From NCBI GenBank assembly GCA_021647705.1, contig JAKIUF010000002.1, forward strand, positions 1 through 64,000: a DNA stretch of 64,000 bases, in the 5' to 3' direction. The stretch comes from Gammaproteobacteria bacterium. Lineage in GTDB: Bacteria; Pseudomonadota; Gammaproteobacteria; SZUA-152. Under the pieces are notes generated by a model. That model was given only the letters and a program-made list of their open reading frames with translations. It ran no database searches and was not told the origin of the DNA. The position numbers and the translations under genes are program-made. Shown one piece after another: positions 26,574 to 36,505 of this stretch; position 1 is the stretch's first letter; the number at the start of each line of letters is the position of its first letter.

Positions 26574-28631
26574 TTACGTCTTTGACAGCAACAAACAACC
26601 GCTGGCATCGGGTTGGCAAAGCCAGCCCGGTGCAAGGTAGGTGGTGGAGATAGTTTCGGTGATCAGCGCTGGTCCACTGATCCCGGAGGACAGACTCTCC
26701 CGGGTATAAACCGGCACTTTTGTGCCAATGCCCGCCAGCGTGACATGAGCCAAAACGGGTGTTTTGCGGACAGATTTTGTTTCGTTGGCAGACGGTAATG
26801 TCAGTGCCTGAGGTGGTGGGCTGTGTACTTTTACACGCAGCGTTACCAGCTCCACGGGCTGTTGCAGGCTATGGCCGTACAGAGCGGCGTGTCGTTCATG
26901 AAATTGTTTGATGACACTCGCCATCGCTTGTCCAGTGGTTTGGCTGTTGGTGGAGGTTTTGCTGTCTGCCGATAATACAACCGGCAAATTGATGACAAAT
27001 GACTGACCCCGGTAACGTAAATCCACGCTGGGTGAAACCCTGATGCTGTCTGCATCAACGCCTTCCTTGATCAAATCCTCACGACCGCGCTTTGTCAGCA
27101 TGACCACCGCCTGTTGCATATCATGCAAAAGTACATCATCAGGTGCTGCGGAAAGTTGTTGCAACAACGTATGAGACAAATAACGTGCTCGTGGTGCTAC
27201 CAACATGCCCAGCGCCGACAGTACACCCGCATGGGCAGGCACCAGCGCTTGTGACATTTCCAATGCTTCGGCCAGCGCACAGACATGCAATCCTCCGGCA
27301 CCACCAAAGGAGGTCAGCGTCAGTTGTGCCGCATCGACACCGCGTTGCACCGACATCACCCGCAACGCGCGGGCCATATGTTCGTTGGCTACGTCAATAA
27401 TGCCTTGTGCTGTGTGCTCCGGGGAAAGATTGAGCGTTTTGGCTAGCGGTGCAATAGCCGTCCGTGCGGCATTTTCATCCAGGGTCATGTGACCGCCGAG
27501 AAAGGCGTCGCTACGCAGACGACCCAACAGCAGGTTGGCATCGGTGACAGTAGCCTGCATATTGATTCCGGTAATGCTCCGCCCGTAACAGGCGGGCCCA
27601 GGGTCGGCACCCGCAGACTCCGGTCCTACCTGCAACAGCCCGCCGCTGTCGATGCGCGCAATGGACCCACCACCTGCCCCGATAGTATGCATGTCCACCA
27701 TCGGTACACCGACAGGGTAGGAGCCAATATGGCCTTCAGTGGTCAACGGCAGGTCGCCACTCTGTGTATTGTCCAGTAATGCCACATCGGTAGACGTGCC
27801 GCCCATGTCGAAACTCAACAGGCGATGGCAACCCGCAAGACCGCCTACATATTGCGCACCAGCCAGCCCCCCTGCGGGCCCGGATAACAACATGTGTACA
27901 GCTTCTTCTCCCGCCTGTGTGGCATCAATAGTGCCGCCTGCACTTTGCATCACGGCAACCTGCGCCTGCGGAACACCTGCACACAGTCGTTGCAGGTAGC
28001 CTTGCACCAACGGACCGACGCTGGCGTTGAGCCAGGTGGTGATGCCGCGCTCGTATTCACGGGGTTCAGGCAGAATGTGTGACGAGCGTGAGATAAACAT
28101 ACCGTCTGGCACGATCTCAGCAATGCGTTTTTCAAAGCGCTCATCGATCCAGGAAAACAACAGGTTGATGGCCACAGCTTGTGGTTTCAATTTTTTCAGT
28201 GTGCTGCGTAAGGTGTGCAAATCGGACTCGCTGAGAGTCTCCAGCACACTGCCATCAGCACTCAGTCGCCCTCCCGTTTCCAGGCACAGTTCGCGCGGCA
28301 CAGGCGGAGTCACGGGAGCCGGATTGAGATTGTAGAGTTCGGCGCGTGCCTGACGGCCAATGGTCAGTAAGTCACGCAGGCCGGTGTTGGTGATAAAGAC
28401 AGTGCGCACACCTTTGCCTTCAAGCACAGCATTGGTAGCGACGGTGGAGCCATGCACCACCAGTAGACTGTCACAATCCCCCAGTCCCAGCTCATGAATA
28501 CCCTGTAGAATGGCTTGTTCCGGTGCTTGCGGGGTGGATAATACTTTGTGTACACGCAAGTTCGGCGACTCATCAGAGAGCAGCACAAAATCGGTGAAAG
28601 TACCGCCAGTGTCGATGCCTAAAAGTGGCAT
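26574..28631 (-). CDS. hyuA: Hydantoinase/oxoprolinase subunit A-like protein
   Basis: 685 residues from ATG 28631. It begins LLGIDTGGTFTDFVLLSDES, with the ASKHA-type phosphate loop, and has the family stretches GSTVATNAVLEG, LLSGPAGGLAGA, SFDMGGTSTDVAL and GGGSIARID. HyuA/OplahA enzymes open cyclic amides (hydantoins, oxoproline) with ATP, or carboxylate ketones. The partner subunit HyuB is absent from the window, so it may be encoded elsewhere or the protein acts alone. It follows the diguanylate cyclase gene by 15 bases on the same strand. Confidence 0.9.
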   Translation of the reverse strand: MPLLGIDTGGTFTDFVLLSDESPNLRVHKVLSTPQAPEQAILQGIHELGLGDCDSLLVVHGSTVATNAVLEGKGVRTVFITNTGLRDLLTIGRQARAELYNLNPAPVTPPVPRELCLETGGRLSADGSVLETLSESDLHTLRSTLKKLKPQAVAINLLFSWIDERFEKRIAEIVPDGMFISRSSHILPEPREYERGITTWLNASVGPLVQGYLQRLCAGVPQAQVAVMQSAGGTIDATQAGEEAVHMLLSGPAGGLAGAQYVGGLAGCHRLLSFDMGGTSTDVALLDNTQSGDLPLTTEGHIGSYPVGVPMVDMHTIGAGGGSIARIDSGGLLQVGPESAGADPGPACYGRSITGINMQATVTDANLLLGRLRSDAFLGGHMTLDENAARTAIAPLAKTLNLSPEHTAQGIIDVANEHMARALRVMSVQRGVDAAQLTLTSFGGAGGLHVCALAEALEMSQALVPAHAGVLSALGMLVAPRARYLSHTLLQQLSAAPDDVLLHDMQQAVVMLTKRGREDLIKEGVDADSIRVSPSVDLRYRGQSFVINLPVVLSADSKTSTNSQTTGQAMASVIKQFHERHAALYGHSLQQPVELVTLRVKVHSPPPQALTLPSANETKSVRKTPVLAHVTLAGIGTKVPVYTRESLSSGISGPALITETISTTYLAPGWLCQPDASGCLLLSKT

Positions 28632-28646
28632 GCGTGGATGAGAGGA

Positions 28647-29690
28647 TTATGCATCTGCGATAACAACGCAGTTACGGCCGGCGGCCTTGGCCGCGTAGAG
28701 CGCCTTGTCGGCACGGGCTAACACTGAGTCGGTTATTTCACCGGGGTGCGCGGCTGCAACACCGAGACTGATACTGGCCTGTATTTCCTGACCTTGCAGA
28801 TTAATGGGCTGGCTGGCGACATGCTCGCGAATACGTTCTGCGATATTTTTTGAGGTAGTCAGGTTTGCGCCATTGAGCACGAGCAAAAATTCTTCGCCCC
28901 CATAACGACCGACCTCATCAAAATCACGCAAGGCGGAGCGAATCCGATTCGCCACTTCCGCGAGTACCTTATCCCCCACCAGATGACCATGGGTATCGTT
29001 AACTTCTTTAAAATGGTCAATGTCCGCCATAATGGCCACCACCGGATGATGCTTTTGCGGTTGTTGCAGCAGTCTCTCCAATTCATTGATAATGGTTTTG
29101 CGGTTTGCCAGACCGGTCAGTGAGTCGGTAGCGGCATCCATACGCAGGGTTTTTTGTTGGCGTTGTGAGCGATCCAGTGACTCTTCCAAGGTTTGTACAT
29201 GGGTAAGGTGATACGTTTCAATGGCCAGCGACATATCCAAAGCGATAATTTTATGTGCAAAGGTGGTGAGCTTGCGGGCGTCGCTGTGTCGGTAATCGAT
29301 GTGCTGGAGGATCAGGTCGCCCAGATAGCGGTAGGCGCACTGATACAGGCTAAGGCTCAAGCCCACCCACACATGGGCCTGGCCCACACGCAGGCGTGAT
29401 TCGAAATAATCAGCCTGGTCAAAGGCTATGCCGAGATTCAACAAATAGCGCAATTGTGTTTGCCGGAGACGTGTCACCAGCTCATCATCCACCAGCAATG
29501 TCTGTGTTTCTTTAATAGTAGGCAACCATTCGTAAAAGGCAGCGACGATTATTTCAGCATGAGGTTGGATAATATCCTGCTGAAATTGTTGGGCAGTGGC
29601 ATGATCAGCGGCACTGAGTTCCAGCCATTGCAGGCGTTCAGCAATTCTGTCAGCATCAAAACCGAATTTTTCACAATAAGTCAAAGACAT
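28647..29690 (-). CDS. Globin-coupled diguanylate cyclase
   Basis: 347 residues. The N-terminal 165 residues match the protoglobin/globin-coupled-sensor fold (ADYFESRLRVGQAHVWVGLS), with likely proximal haem ligand His106. A short linker leads to a GGDEF domain with an intact active site GGEEF (264-268) and a product-inhibition I-site RDFD (255-258) at the correct spacing. It should make c-di-GMP in response to O2 or another gas. No membrane segment. The gene is followed at 15 bases by hyuA. Confidence 0.93.
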   Translation of the reverse strand: MSLTYCEKFGFDADRIAERLQWLELSAADHATAQQFQQDIIQPHAEIIVAAFYEWLPTIKETQTLLVDDELVTRLRQTQLRYLLNLGIAFDQADYFESRLRVGQAHVWVGLSLSLYQCAYRYLGDLILQHIDYRHSDARKLTTFAHKIIALDMSLAIETYHLTHVQTLEESLDRSQRQQKTLRMDAATDSLTGLANRKTIINELERLLQQPQKHHPVVAIMADIDHFKEVNDTHGHLVGDKVLAEVANRIRSALRDFDEVGRYGGEEFLLVLNGANLTTSKNIAERIREHVASQPINLQGQEIQASISLGVAAAHPGEITDSVLARADKALYAAKAAGRNCVVIADA

Positions 29691-29821
29691 GTGGATACTG
29701 TGTGCCGCCTTGTTGAATTGCTGGTATGTTGGACCGCTGTTTGAACTTTACGGCTACGAATATATCATAGGCACCAGATACGCATAGTCCACAGACATTT
29801 TGCCAAATCAAGAACCATGAC

Positions 29822-30802
29822 ATGACAAATGACATTCTCATCAAGGTTGAGGAACTCACGCGATACTACGGCGTGCAAACCGGTGCGCGACCAGCGGTGG
29901 ACAACATCAGCTTTGAAGTGCGACGTGGCGAAGTGCTGGGGTTTCTCGGCCCCAACGGAGCGGGCAAGTCCACCACCATGCGTATGATTACCGGCAATCT
30001 GTCTCCCAGCCATGGCCGGATTACCATCAACGGCATCGACATTCTTGATCAGCCCAAAAAAGCCAAGGCAGATATCGGTTTTCTACCCGAACTGCCACCG
30101 CTCTACCGCGAATTGACGGTGGATGAATATTTGCAGTTTTGCGCGCGCCTTAACCGTATCTCCCGTGACAAACAAACAAATGCTATCGGCACAGCCAAAG
30201 AACGTTGCGGTTTAAGTGATGTGGGTAAACGTCTCATCGCCAATCTATCTAAAGGCTATCAACAGCGGGTAGGCATTGCCCAGGCGATTATTCATTCACC
30301 CGCCGTAGTGGTGTTGGATGAACCCACGGTAGGACTTGATCCCATACAAATTCGCGAAATACGCCACCTGATTCGTGAGCTGAGTAATGAACACAGCGTG
30401 ATTTTAAGCACGCATATTTTGCCGGAAGTACAGGCTACCTGTGATCGGGTACAGATTATCAACCAAGGCAGGCTGGTGTTAAGCGACAGTATCGAAGGGC
30501 TGATACAGCGCATGCAGACTTCCAGCTTGCGATTGCGCACAAAAAACCAGATAAACAATAATATTCTGCTGGCGATTGAAGGTGTTGTCGCCGTGAGTGT
30601 CATTGATGAAGATTGTGTGCAAATCAAACATAAACCGGAAACTAATCCGGCAGCCTCGATAGCAAAAATAACAGTGGAGCAGGGTTGGGAACTGTTGGAA
30701 TTGACACCAGACCGGCGTTCACTGGAAGAGATCTTTGTGGACATCACCACGGCGGAACACACAGCAGATGAACAGATTGAAAAAACAGAGGCAGCCGCCT
30801 AA
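29822..30802 (+). CDS. ABC transporter ATP-binding protein (GldA-like)
   Basis: 326 residues. Walker A GPNGAGKS, Q-loop region (FLPELPPLYRELT), signature LSKGYQQR, Walker B VVVLDEPTVGLDP and the switch His in STHILPE are all present. A C-terminal extension of about 80 residues is typical of ABC-2 type ATPases. It overlaps the permease by one base (TAATG). With the permease, the GldG-like and the DUF4340 proteins further on, it matches the GldA-GldF-GldG type exporter operon found well beyond gliding bacteria; cargo unknown. Confidence 0.92.
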   Translation: MTNDILIKVEELTRYYGVQTGARPAVDNISFEVRRGEVLGFLGPNGAGKSTTMRMITGNLSPSHGRITINGIDILDQPKKAKADIGFLPELPPLYRELTVDEYLQFCARLNRISRDKQTNAIGTAKERCGLSDVGKRLIANLSKGYQQRVGIAQAIIHSPAVVVLDEPTVGLDPIQIREIRHLIRELSNEHSVILSTHILPEVQATCDRVQIINQGRLVLSDSIEGLIQRMQTSSLRLRTKNQINNNILLAIEGVVAVSVIDEDCVQIKHKPETNPAASIAKITVEQGWELLELTPDRRSLEEIFVDITTAEHTADEQIEKTEAAA

Positions 30803-31554
30803 TGATTTTCACCCTTGCCGCACGTGAACTACGCTCAATGTTTTTGTCACCCATGGCCTGGGTCATTCTGGCGGTAATCAGTGGTTTGTGCGCCTATTTT
30901 TTCCTCCTCTATATTGAACTCTATTTACAATTACAGCCACGGCTTGCCGCTACGCCCAATGCCCCCGGTGTCACCAGTGTGATTGTGGTCCCGTTGTTCA
31001 GCACAGCTGCCACGGTGTTACTGTTGGTGACACCGCTGCTCACCATGCGCCTGATCAGTGAAGAACGCCGCAATCAGACATTAAGCCTGCTGATGAGCGC
31101 ACCCATCTCCATGACGGAAATTGTCCTGGGCAAATTTCTCGGTGTATTCGCCTTTGTGATGTTGATACTGATGCTGGTTGCCGTTATGCCACTGAGCCTG
31201 TTGGCAGGAGGTGAAATTGATATGGGGCTGTGGGCGTCGGGTCTGTTGGGGCTTGTATTATTGCTGGCCAGCTTTTGCAGTATCGGTTTGTATGTTTCCA
31301 CATTGACTGCCCAGCCTACGGTGGCAGCAGTAGCGACCTTTGGGCTATTGTTATTATTGTGGGTGCTCAATCTGGCAGGCAGCACCGGCAGTGAAGGTGG
31401 TGGTGTGCTGAGTTATCTTTCTTTACTAAGCCATTACCAGCCGCTGCTAAAAGGAATTTTTAGCAGTACAGATATTATTTATTATTTGTTGGTGATTTCC
31501 AGTTGTCTGGTGCTCAGTGTGCGTCGGCTGGATGCCGATCGTTTGCAGCACTAA
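30802..31554 (+). CDS. ABC-2 type permease (GldF-like)
   Basis: 250 residues, six hydrophobic segments, with the family feature RLISEERRNQTLSLLMSAPI after the second segment. It starts inside the stop codon of the ATPase gene. Forms the membrane channel with the ATPase. Confidence 0.92.
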   Translation: MIFTLAARELRSMFLSPMAWVILAVISGLCAYFFLLYIELYLQLQPRLAATPNAPGVTSVIVVPLFSTAATVLLLVTPLLTMRLISEERRNQTLSLLMSAPISMTEIVLGKFLGVFAFVMLILMLVAVMPLSLLAGGEIDMGLWASGLLGLVLLLASFCSIGLYVSTLTAQPTVAAVATFGLLLLLWVLNLAGSTGSEGGGVLSYLSLLSHYQPLLKGIFSSTDIIYYLLVISSCLVLSVRRLDADRLQH

Positions 31555-31642
31555 TATAAATTAAGGGCCAAAGTGCTTTCGGATAATCGTTCCAGTACAT
31601 TGGGAACTTATGTTGTCGTGCTACTAACAAATGACATGTTAT

Positions 31643-31728
31643 AAACGTAGAGATCGCAAAGGCGCAGAGGACGCGGAGAAAAACACTAAAAACTCTGTGC
31701 CCTCTGCATCTTTGCGACCTCTGTGTTA
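31643..31728. repeat. Palindromic intergenic repeat
   Basis: Imperfect inverted repeat: AACGTAGAGATCGCAAAGGC... (31643-31678) against CTCTGTGCCC...GACCTCTGTGTT (31693-31728), with a short AAAAACACTAAAAA loop region. The core CGCAAAGGCGCAGAGGACGC belongs to a palindrome seen between genes in many bacterial genomes. It splits the ABC operon, and the 350-base gap to the next gene holds nothing else that I recognise. Confidence 0.75.
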
Positions 31729-31904
31729 AATGTCCGGTAATTTTTTAAAAGAGTGTTGTTGGTGTTTAATTTACATTTAACTTAGGCTTAATGACATTGG
31801 CAATTTAGCCCTTAATTCACATGCTGGTTAGTGCGTTATCAAAGCTATTGTGACGCTTTGTTTTTCGCAGATTATTTATCCCCCGAAAGGGAAGGAGAAA
31901 GCAC

Positions 31905-32276
31905 ATGGACAAACATCTTTATTATTATCGCGCGAAAGTGCAGTCTGTTTACGACGGTGATACCTGTACCTTGAATGTTGACTTGGGCATGGGTGCTTGG
32001 TTGCACCATGAAAAAATTCGTCTGGCGCGTATTAATACCCCGGAATTACGCGGTGATGAGCGCCCTGCTGGTTTGCTGGCGCGTGATTTTGCACGCAACC
32101 TGTTGATGCCAAACGATGAGCCCGGCAAAGAAATATGGATCAGTACAGAAAAAGATAAAAAGGGAAAATATGGTCGTTACATCGCCGATATCTGGATTAA
32201 GGATGGCAAAGGAGAACCCCACAATGTTAATGACGCCCTAGTGAATGCCGGGCATGCAAAATATGTGCAGTATTGA
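31905..32276 (+). CDS. Staphylococcal-nuclease-like (SNase) domain protein
   Basis: 123 residues. It has the SNase (thermonuclease) fold pattern: VYDGDTCTLNVDLG, an IRLARINTPELRG active-site segment with Arg and Asp/Glu ligands, KDKKGKYGRYIADI and a terminal NVNDALVNAGHAKY. No signal peptide, so it is probably cytoplasmic. A good ribosome-binding site (GGGAAGGAG) precedes the ATG. It sits inside an otherwise conserved gld-type ABC operon, just after a palindromic repeat, so it looks like an inserted gene. Confidence 0.88.
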   Translation: MDKHLYYYRAKVQSVYDGDTCTLNVDLGMGAWLHHEKIRLARINTPELRGDERPAGLLARDFARNLLMPNDEPGKEIWISTEKDKKGKYGRYIADIWIKDGKGEPHNVNDALVNAGHAKYVQY

Positions 32277-32300
32277 TTTAACTTTTTATATCAGCATTCA

Positions 32301-33671
32301 ATGTTAGTTACCTCAAAAACGCGGGTTTACACCCGCCTGCAAGGCATAGTGTTTACCGTTTTATTTCTTGCGGTGATAGGTATGTTGGCTTGGTTGAGTA
32401 CCCGTTACAGTTTTACTGCGGACTGGACAGCCAATAATCGTAATACCCTATCCGAAGCCAGCAGTGAATTGCTGCAACAATTGGATGGGCCGGTTAGTAT
32501 TACCAGTTATGCCACGGAAGATGAATCAGTACGCCGCGCAGTACGTGAGTTGGTTGACCGTTATCGGCGTCACAAGACAGATTTAACACTACAATTTGTC
32601 AACCCGGACCTGGAGCCCGAAACAGTGCGGGCACTGGGTATTCGTGTCAACGGTGAATTGCGTGTTGAATATCAAGCCCGTACAGAAAATTTACAAAGCC
32701 TTTCCGAGCAGGGCCTCACCAATATGCTGCAACGTCTGGCACGCAGTGGTGAACGTTGGCTGGTGTTTATTGAAGGTCATGGCGAACGCAAACCACAAGG
32801 GGTTGCCAATCATGACCTCGGGCAGTGGTCACAACAACTAACTGCCAAAGGTTTTAGCGTGCAAACGCATAATCTGGTGCAAAATCCACAGCTACCGGAA
32901 AACACCCAGGTGCTGATATTGGCCGGACCGCAAACGAACTTGTTGCCGGGCGAAGTGGCGATGATTAATCAGTATGTGACAGGTGGTGGTAATTTATTAT
33001 GGCTAACGGACCCCTCTGAAAATAAAAACCAATATGGACTGATGCCATTAGCTACACAGCTGGGTATTGATTTTGAACCGGGCATGATTGTTGATCCAAC
33101 AACACAAGTATTAGGCGTTAGCGACCCACGCTTTGCCTTGGTAGCCGATTATCCGGGACATGCGATTACCCAAGGCTTTGATGCGCTGACCCTGTTCCCG
33201 CAAAGCCATGGTCTGATCATCACCCCCCCGGGTGATTGGCAGGCACGGATTATTTTGCAGACTGAAAAGCGCAGCTGGTCAGAAACTAGTGACATGTCAG
33301 ATTCGATTCAGTTTGACGCAGCCAAGGATATACCTGGACCGTTAACACTGGGTGTCGCCCTGACCCGCGCGTTATCGGTTGATGATACCGGGCTGCCGCA
33401 AGAACAGCGTATTGTCATTACCGGCGACGGAGATTTTCTCTCTAACGCCTATCTCGGCAATGGTGCTAACTTGTTGTTAGGCATGAATATGGTTAATTGG
33501 TTAGCCAATGACGATCAGTTGATTAATATCCCTGTTAAAACAGCAACTGATCGGAATCTGCAATTATCATCACTGGCGCAAGGCATGATTGGTTTCGGCT
33601 TCCTATTTGTGTTGCCACTATTGCTTGCGGGTAGCGGTTTTTTGATCTGGTGGAAACGGCGCAAACGTTGA
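32301..33671 (+). CDS. GldG-like ABC-transporter auxiliary protein
   Basis: 456 residues with one membrane segment near the N-terminus (VFTVLFLAVIGMLAWL) and one at the C-terminus (GFGFLFVLPLLLAGSGFLIWW), and a long periplasmic domain between. The pattern YSFTADWTANNRNTLSEAS...LLQQLDGPVSI, a central FIEGHGERKP and a GDGDFLSNAY stretch match the ABC-type GldG/DUF4350 auxiliary family. Follows the SNase gene by 24 bases and completes the ABC system at 29822-31554. Confidence 0.88.
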   Translation: MLVTSKTRVYTRLQGIVFTVLFLAVIGMLAWLSTRYSFTADWTANNRNTLSEASSELLQQLDGPVSITSYATEDESVRRAVRELVDRYRRHKTDLTLQFVNPDLEPETVRALGIRVNGELRVEYQARTENLQSLSEQGLTNMLQRLARSGERWLVFIEGHGERKPQGVANHDLGQWSQQLTAKGFSVQTHNLVQNPQLPENTQVLILAGPQTNLLPGEVAMINQYVTGGGNLLWLTDPSENKNQYGLMPLATQLGIDFEPGMIVDPTTQVLGVSDPRFALVADYPGHAITQGFDALTLFPQSHGLIITPPGDWQARIILQTEKRSWSETSDMSDSIQFDAAKDIPGPLTLGVALTRALSVDDTGLPQEQRIVITGDGDFLSNAYLGNGANLLLGMNMVNWLANDDQLINIPVKTATDRNLQLSSLAQGMIGFGFLFVLPLLLAGSGFLIWWKRRKR

Positions 33672-33705
33672 TGACTCGTTTTTATTATAGATTGGGGCGT
33701 TTATT

Positions 33706-34572
33706 GTGAGCCCCAAAACCCTGCTCAATATTTTTTTAGCACTGATACTGGCTGGCCTGCTGGCGCTGGTAATTTATGAGCCGGGAAAAACAGAATCGCC
33801 GGAGACCAAAAAGTTCACTGCACTTAACCCCGACACCGTGCAAGAAATCAGCATTGAAAGCCCCGGTCGCCCACCACTGTTATTAACCAAAAAATTCGGC
33901 CATTGGCACATGCAAAAACCGTTGATGATGCCTGCCAATACCGGGCGCATTCAACAACTGTTAAAAATTACCCAGGCCAAAAGTATCGCGGACTATGCCA
34001 TGAGCCGTGTGGATGCGAATCAATTACAACTTGATAGCCCCAGTCTGTCATTGAAATTGGATAATGTGCTGTTGCGCTTTGGTACAACCGATGCCCTAGG
34101 TGGCAGTCGGTATGTACAAGTGGGAAATACGGTGCATCTCATTACTGACAGGTACAGCCACCTGATGAAGAGAGCAGCAACGGAATTTGTCAGCCCCACA
34201 CTGTTACCGCAAGGCAGCGTCATTGAGGAACTCATCTTGCCTGATTTACGGTTGACACAGCAGGATGGTCGCTGGTCAATCAATGGGCATAAAGATGATG
34301 CCGACGCCATTCAAATGCTGCTGGATGAATGGCGATATGCGCGCGCCCTACGTGTGAGTCTGATAGATAAAGATACTGCTGCGGTAACGAAAGAAAATAT
34401 TGTCGTCAGTATTGGCAACGATTCTGATAAACAGATATTTCGGTTTATCGTGTTGCGCAGCGAAACAGGAATCATCTTGCAACGTGCGGAGCCCGGTATT
34501 CAATATCACTTTCCTCTGGAGGCCGGTCAACGCCTGCTTTCCCTGCCGACCACTATTGAGCCAGTGCAATAA
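33706..34572 (+). CDS. DUF4340 domain protein
   Basis: 288 residues from GTG 33706. One N-terminal membrane anchor (LLNIFLALILAGLLALVIY) and a periplasmic part with FTALNPDTVQEISIESPG and WHMQKPLMMPANTGRIQQLL. Matches DUF4340, regularly the last gene after GldG-type proteins. Function unknown. Confidence 0.88.
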   Translation: MSPKTLLNIFLALILAGLLALVIYEPGKTESPETKKFTALNPDTVQEISIESPGRPPLLLTKKFGHWHMQKPLMMPANTGRIQQLLKITQAKSIADYAMSRVDANQLQLDSPSLSLKLDNVLLRFGTTDALGGSRYVQVGNTVHLITDRYSHLMKRAATEFVSPTLLPQGSVIEELILPDLRLTQQDGRWSINGHKDDADAIQMLLDEWRYARALRVSLIDKDTAAVTKENIVVSIGNDSDKQIFRFIVLRSETGIILQRAEPGIQYHFPLEAGQRLLSLPTTIEPVQ

Positions 34573-34580
34573 TTATTGTT

Positions 34581-35396
34581 ATGCCAGAATTACCTGAAGT
34601 TGAAACGACTCGCCGTGGCATCTCGCCACACATTATCGGCAAAACCGTGCAAGCCGTTGTATTACGTCATAAACAATTGCGTTGGCCTATTCCTGCACGA
34701 TTGAAAAGTATTTTGCCTGGGCAGGTGGTGTTGGATGTCAGTCGTCGAGGCAAATATCTGTTTTTACACACCGTCGTAGGCAGTGTGATTATTCACCTGG
34801 GCATGTCCGGTAGTTTGCGGCTGGCAAACAAAAAAGAAACCGTAGGCAAACACGATCACGTCGATATTGTATTTGCCAGTGATTGTATTTTACGCCTGCG
34901 CGATCCTCGTCGTTTTGGTGCCGTATTGTGGACCAGCCGCTCACCCGATAAACATAAGCTTATCGCCTCGTTGGGGCCGGAACCCCTAGACGATGTGTTT
35001 AATGTGGATTATCTGTTTCAACGGTCACGCAAACGCCAGCTGGCTATCAAACCCTTCATTATGGACAGCAAAACCGTGGTGGGCGTGGGCAATATTTACG
35101 CCAGCGAAGCGCTATTTCGTGCCGGCATCAGGCCGGGTACAGCAGCGGGCCGGGTTAGCCGGGAACGCTATCAACGACTGGTTTTAGCAATAAAGGCCGT
35201 GCTGACATCTGCCATTGAAGCGGGTGGCACTACCCTGCGTGACTTTGTTAGCAGTGAAGGCAAGCCTGGATATTTCCAACAAAAACTACAGGTCTACGGT
35301 CGCGCAGGTGAACCGTGTGATATGTGTGGAACAACCATCAAACAAATTCAGCAAGCACAGCGGGCGAGTTACTATTGTCCGCGTTGTCAGCGTTAA
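34581..35396 (+). CDS. mutM: Formamidopyrimidine-DNA glycosylase
   Basis: 271 residues. Mature N-terminus PELPEVETTRRG with catalytic Pro2 and Glu3, the conserved Lys in RRGKYLF, and the zinc finger CDMCGTTI...YYCPRCQR at the C-terminus. Removes oxidised purines (8-oxoguanine, Fapy) and nicks the site. Starts eight bases after DUF4340 on the same strand. Confidence 0.97.
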   Translation: MPELPEVETTRRGISPHIIGKTVQAVVLRHKQLRWPIPARLKSILPGQVVLDVSRRGKYLFLHTVVGSVIIHLGMSGSLRLANKKETVGKHDHVDIVFASDCILRLRDPRRFGAVLWTSRSPDKHKLIASLGPEPLDDVFNVDYLFQRSRKRQLAIKPFIMDSKTVVGVGNIYASEALFRAGIRPGTAAGRVSRERYQRLVLAIKAVLTSAIEAGGTTLRDFVSSEGKPGYFQQKLQVYGRAGEPCDMCGTTIKQIQQAQRASYYCPRCQR

Positions 35397-35543
35397 CCTT
35401 GCGGCGAACGCCTAAACTGCTTTTCAGAATATATTGCATCGCATGGGTGATACACTTCTATCTAAAATAACCTGAAAAACACTTTATTTTCGCATTTTAA
35501 TGACTCTGCGATGGGGTGCAGGGAAACCTATTGTCAGCATCAT

Positions 35544-36257
35544 TCATATTTCCTTCAGTATTTCATCCTCTTCTATAACCAGTTCCCGGAGCTGCTTCGG
35601 AGTCAGTTTCATTTTTTTCAGCCATACTTGAGAGGCATGAAACTGCATTACATTACCCCCTTGATACGTGTAATCAAGTGTTTCTGTAAATCGAAAATTG
35701 CTATCGTTTACATTCTGAACCCGTTTTTTTTGAATATTATTATAATCAGAAAAATGGAAAGAAGTGTCAACAATAGTAATTTTTGTCATCCCCTTTTTAT
35801 CCAGCATTCTCAATTCTGTTAATTCTTTACTGTCGGTGGGACCAAGTTTGCGCATCAACAGATTTTCATCTTCCAAATAGAGAATCATTTGTTTGACAGA
35901 AAACTCCTCCAGCACTTTTTTCAACTCTACAGAAGGATGAGGTTTTAGCAAAAACTTATCCGCCCCCGCTTCAAGGCAGGGAGCTTTATTTTCCATGTTT
36001 GCACTGTAAGCAATAACTGGGAGATAAGTATTGTTTTTCCGGATTGCCTGTATGGCTTCGATACCATTCATGATGGGCATATTTACATCCATCAGGCAAA
36101 GGTCATAATTAACCGCTCCTTTTTCCCCACTTTTATAGACACACTCAACAGCTCTTTTGCCATTAACAGCAAGATCAACATTGTGTCCCCAGTTGGTCAA
36201 CTGCTTTTGATGAAGCATACGGATGTCGGGATCATCTTCGGCGATGAGTATTTTCAT
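35544..36257 (-). CDS. Response regulator with an unassigned C-terminal domain
   Basis: 237 residues. An N-terminal receiver domain (MKILIAEDDPDIRMLHQKQL; phospho-acceptor Asp in CLMDVNMPIMNG; LLKPHP with the conserved Lys). The last 100 residues are not a standard DNA-binding domain; they contain KITIVDTSFHFSDYNNIQKK and WLKKMKLTPKQLRELVIEED. No kinase is adjacent. GGAGG lies ten bases upstream of the ATG. The output domain function is unknown to me. Confidence 0.85.
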   Translation of the reverse strand: MKILIAEDDPDIRMLHQKQLTNWGHNVDLAVNGKRAVECVYKSGEKGAVNYDLCLMDVNMPIMNGIEAIQAIRKNNTYLPVIAYSANMENKAPCLEAGADKFLLKPHPSVELKKVLEEFSVKQMILYLEDENLLMRKLGPTDSKELTELRMLDKKGMTKITIVDTSFHFSDYNNIQKKRVQNVNDSNFRFTETLDYTYQGGNVMQFHASQVWLKKMKLTPKQLRELVIEEDEILKEI

Positions 36258-36505
36258 TTTTCAACCTCCTTGCTGACAACAAATAAAGCTCACCTTACAA
36301 ATCAAGCCCATAAACATTTCAAAGCGTTTGTCAGTTTCTTAATTGATGATTTAGTTTGTTGATTGACCCAGCTGAAAATTTCGTCAACAGGGGTCTTTTT
36401 CGTTGATGTCACTTCACCATCTGTAGTTACTGAAGCTATGGTGTATTCAAGCATTCAGTCATCCTGCGAGCTGTCACTATAGTTGCAGCCCGAATGAAAT
36501 TTTTA

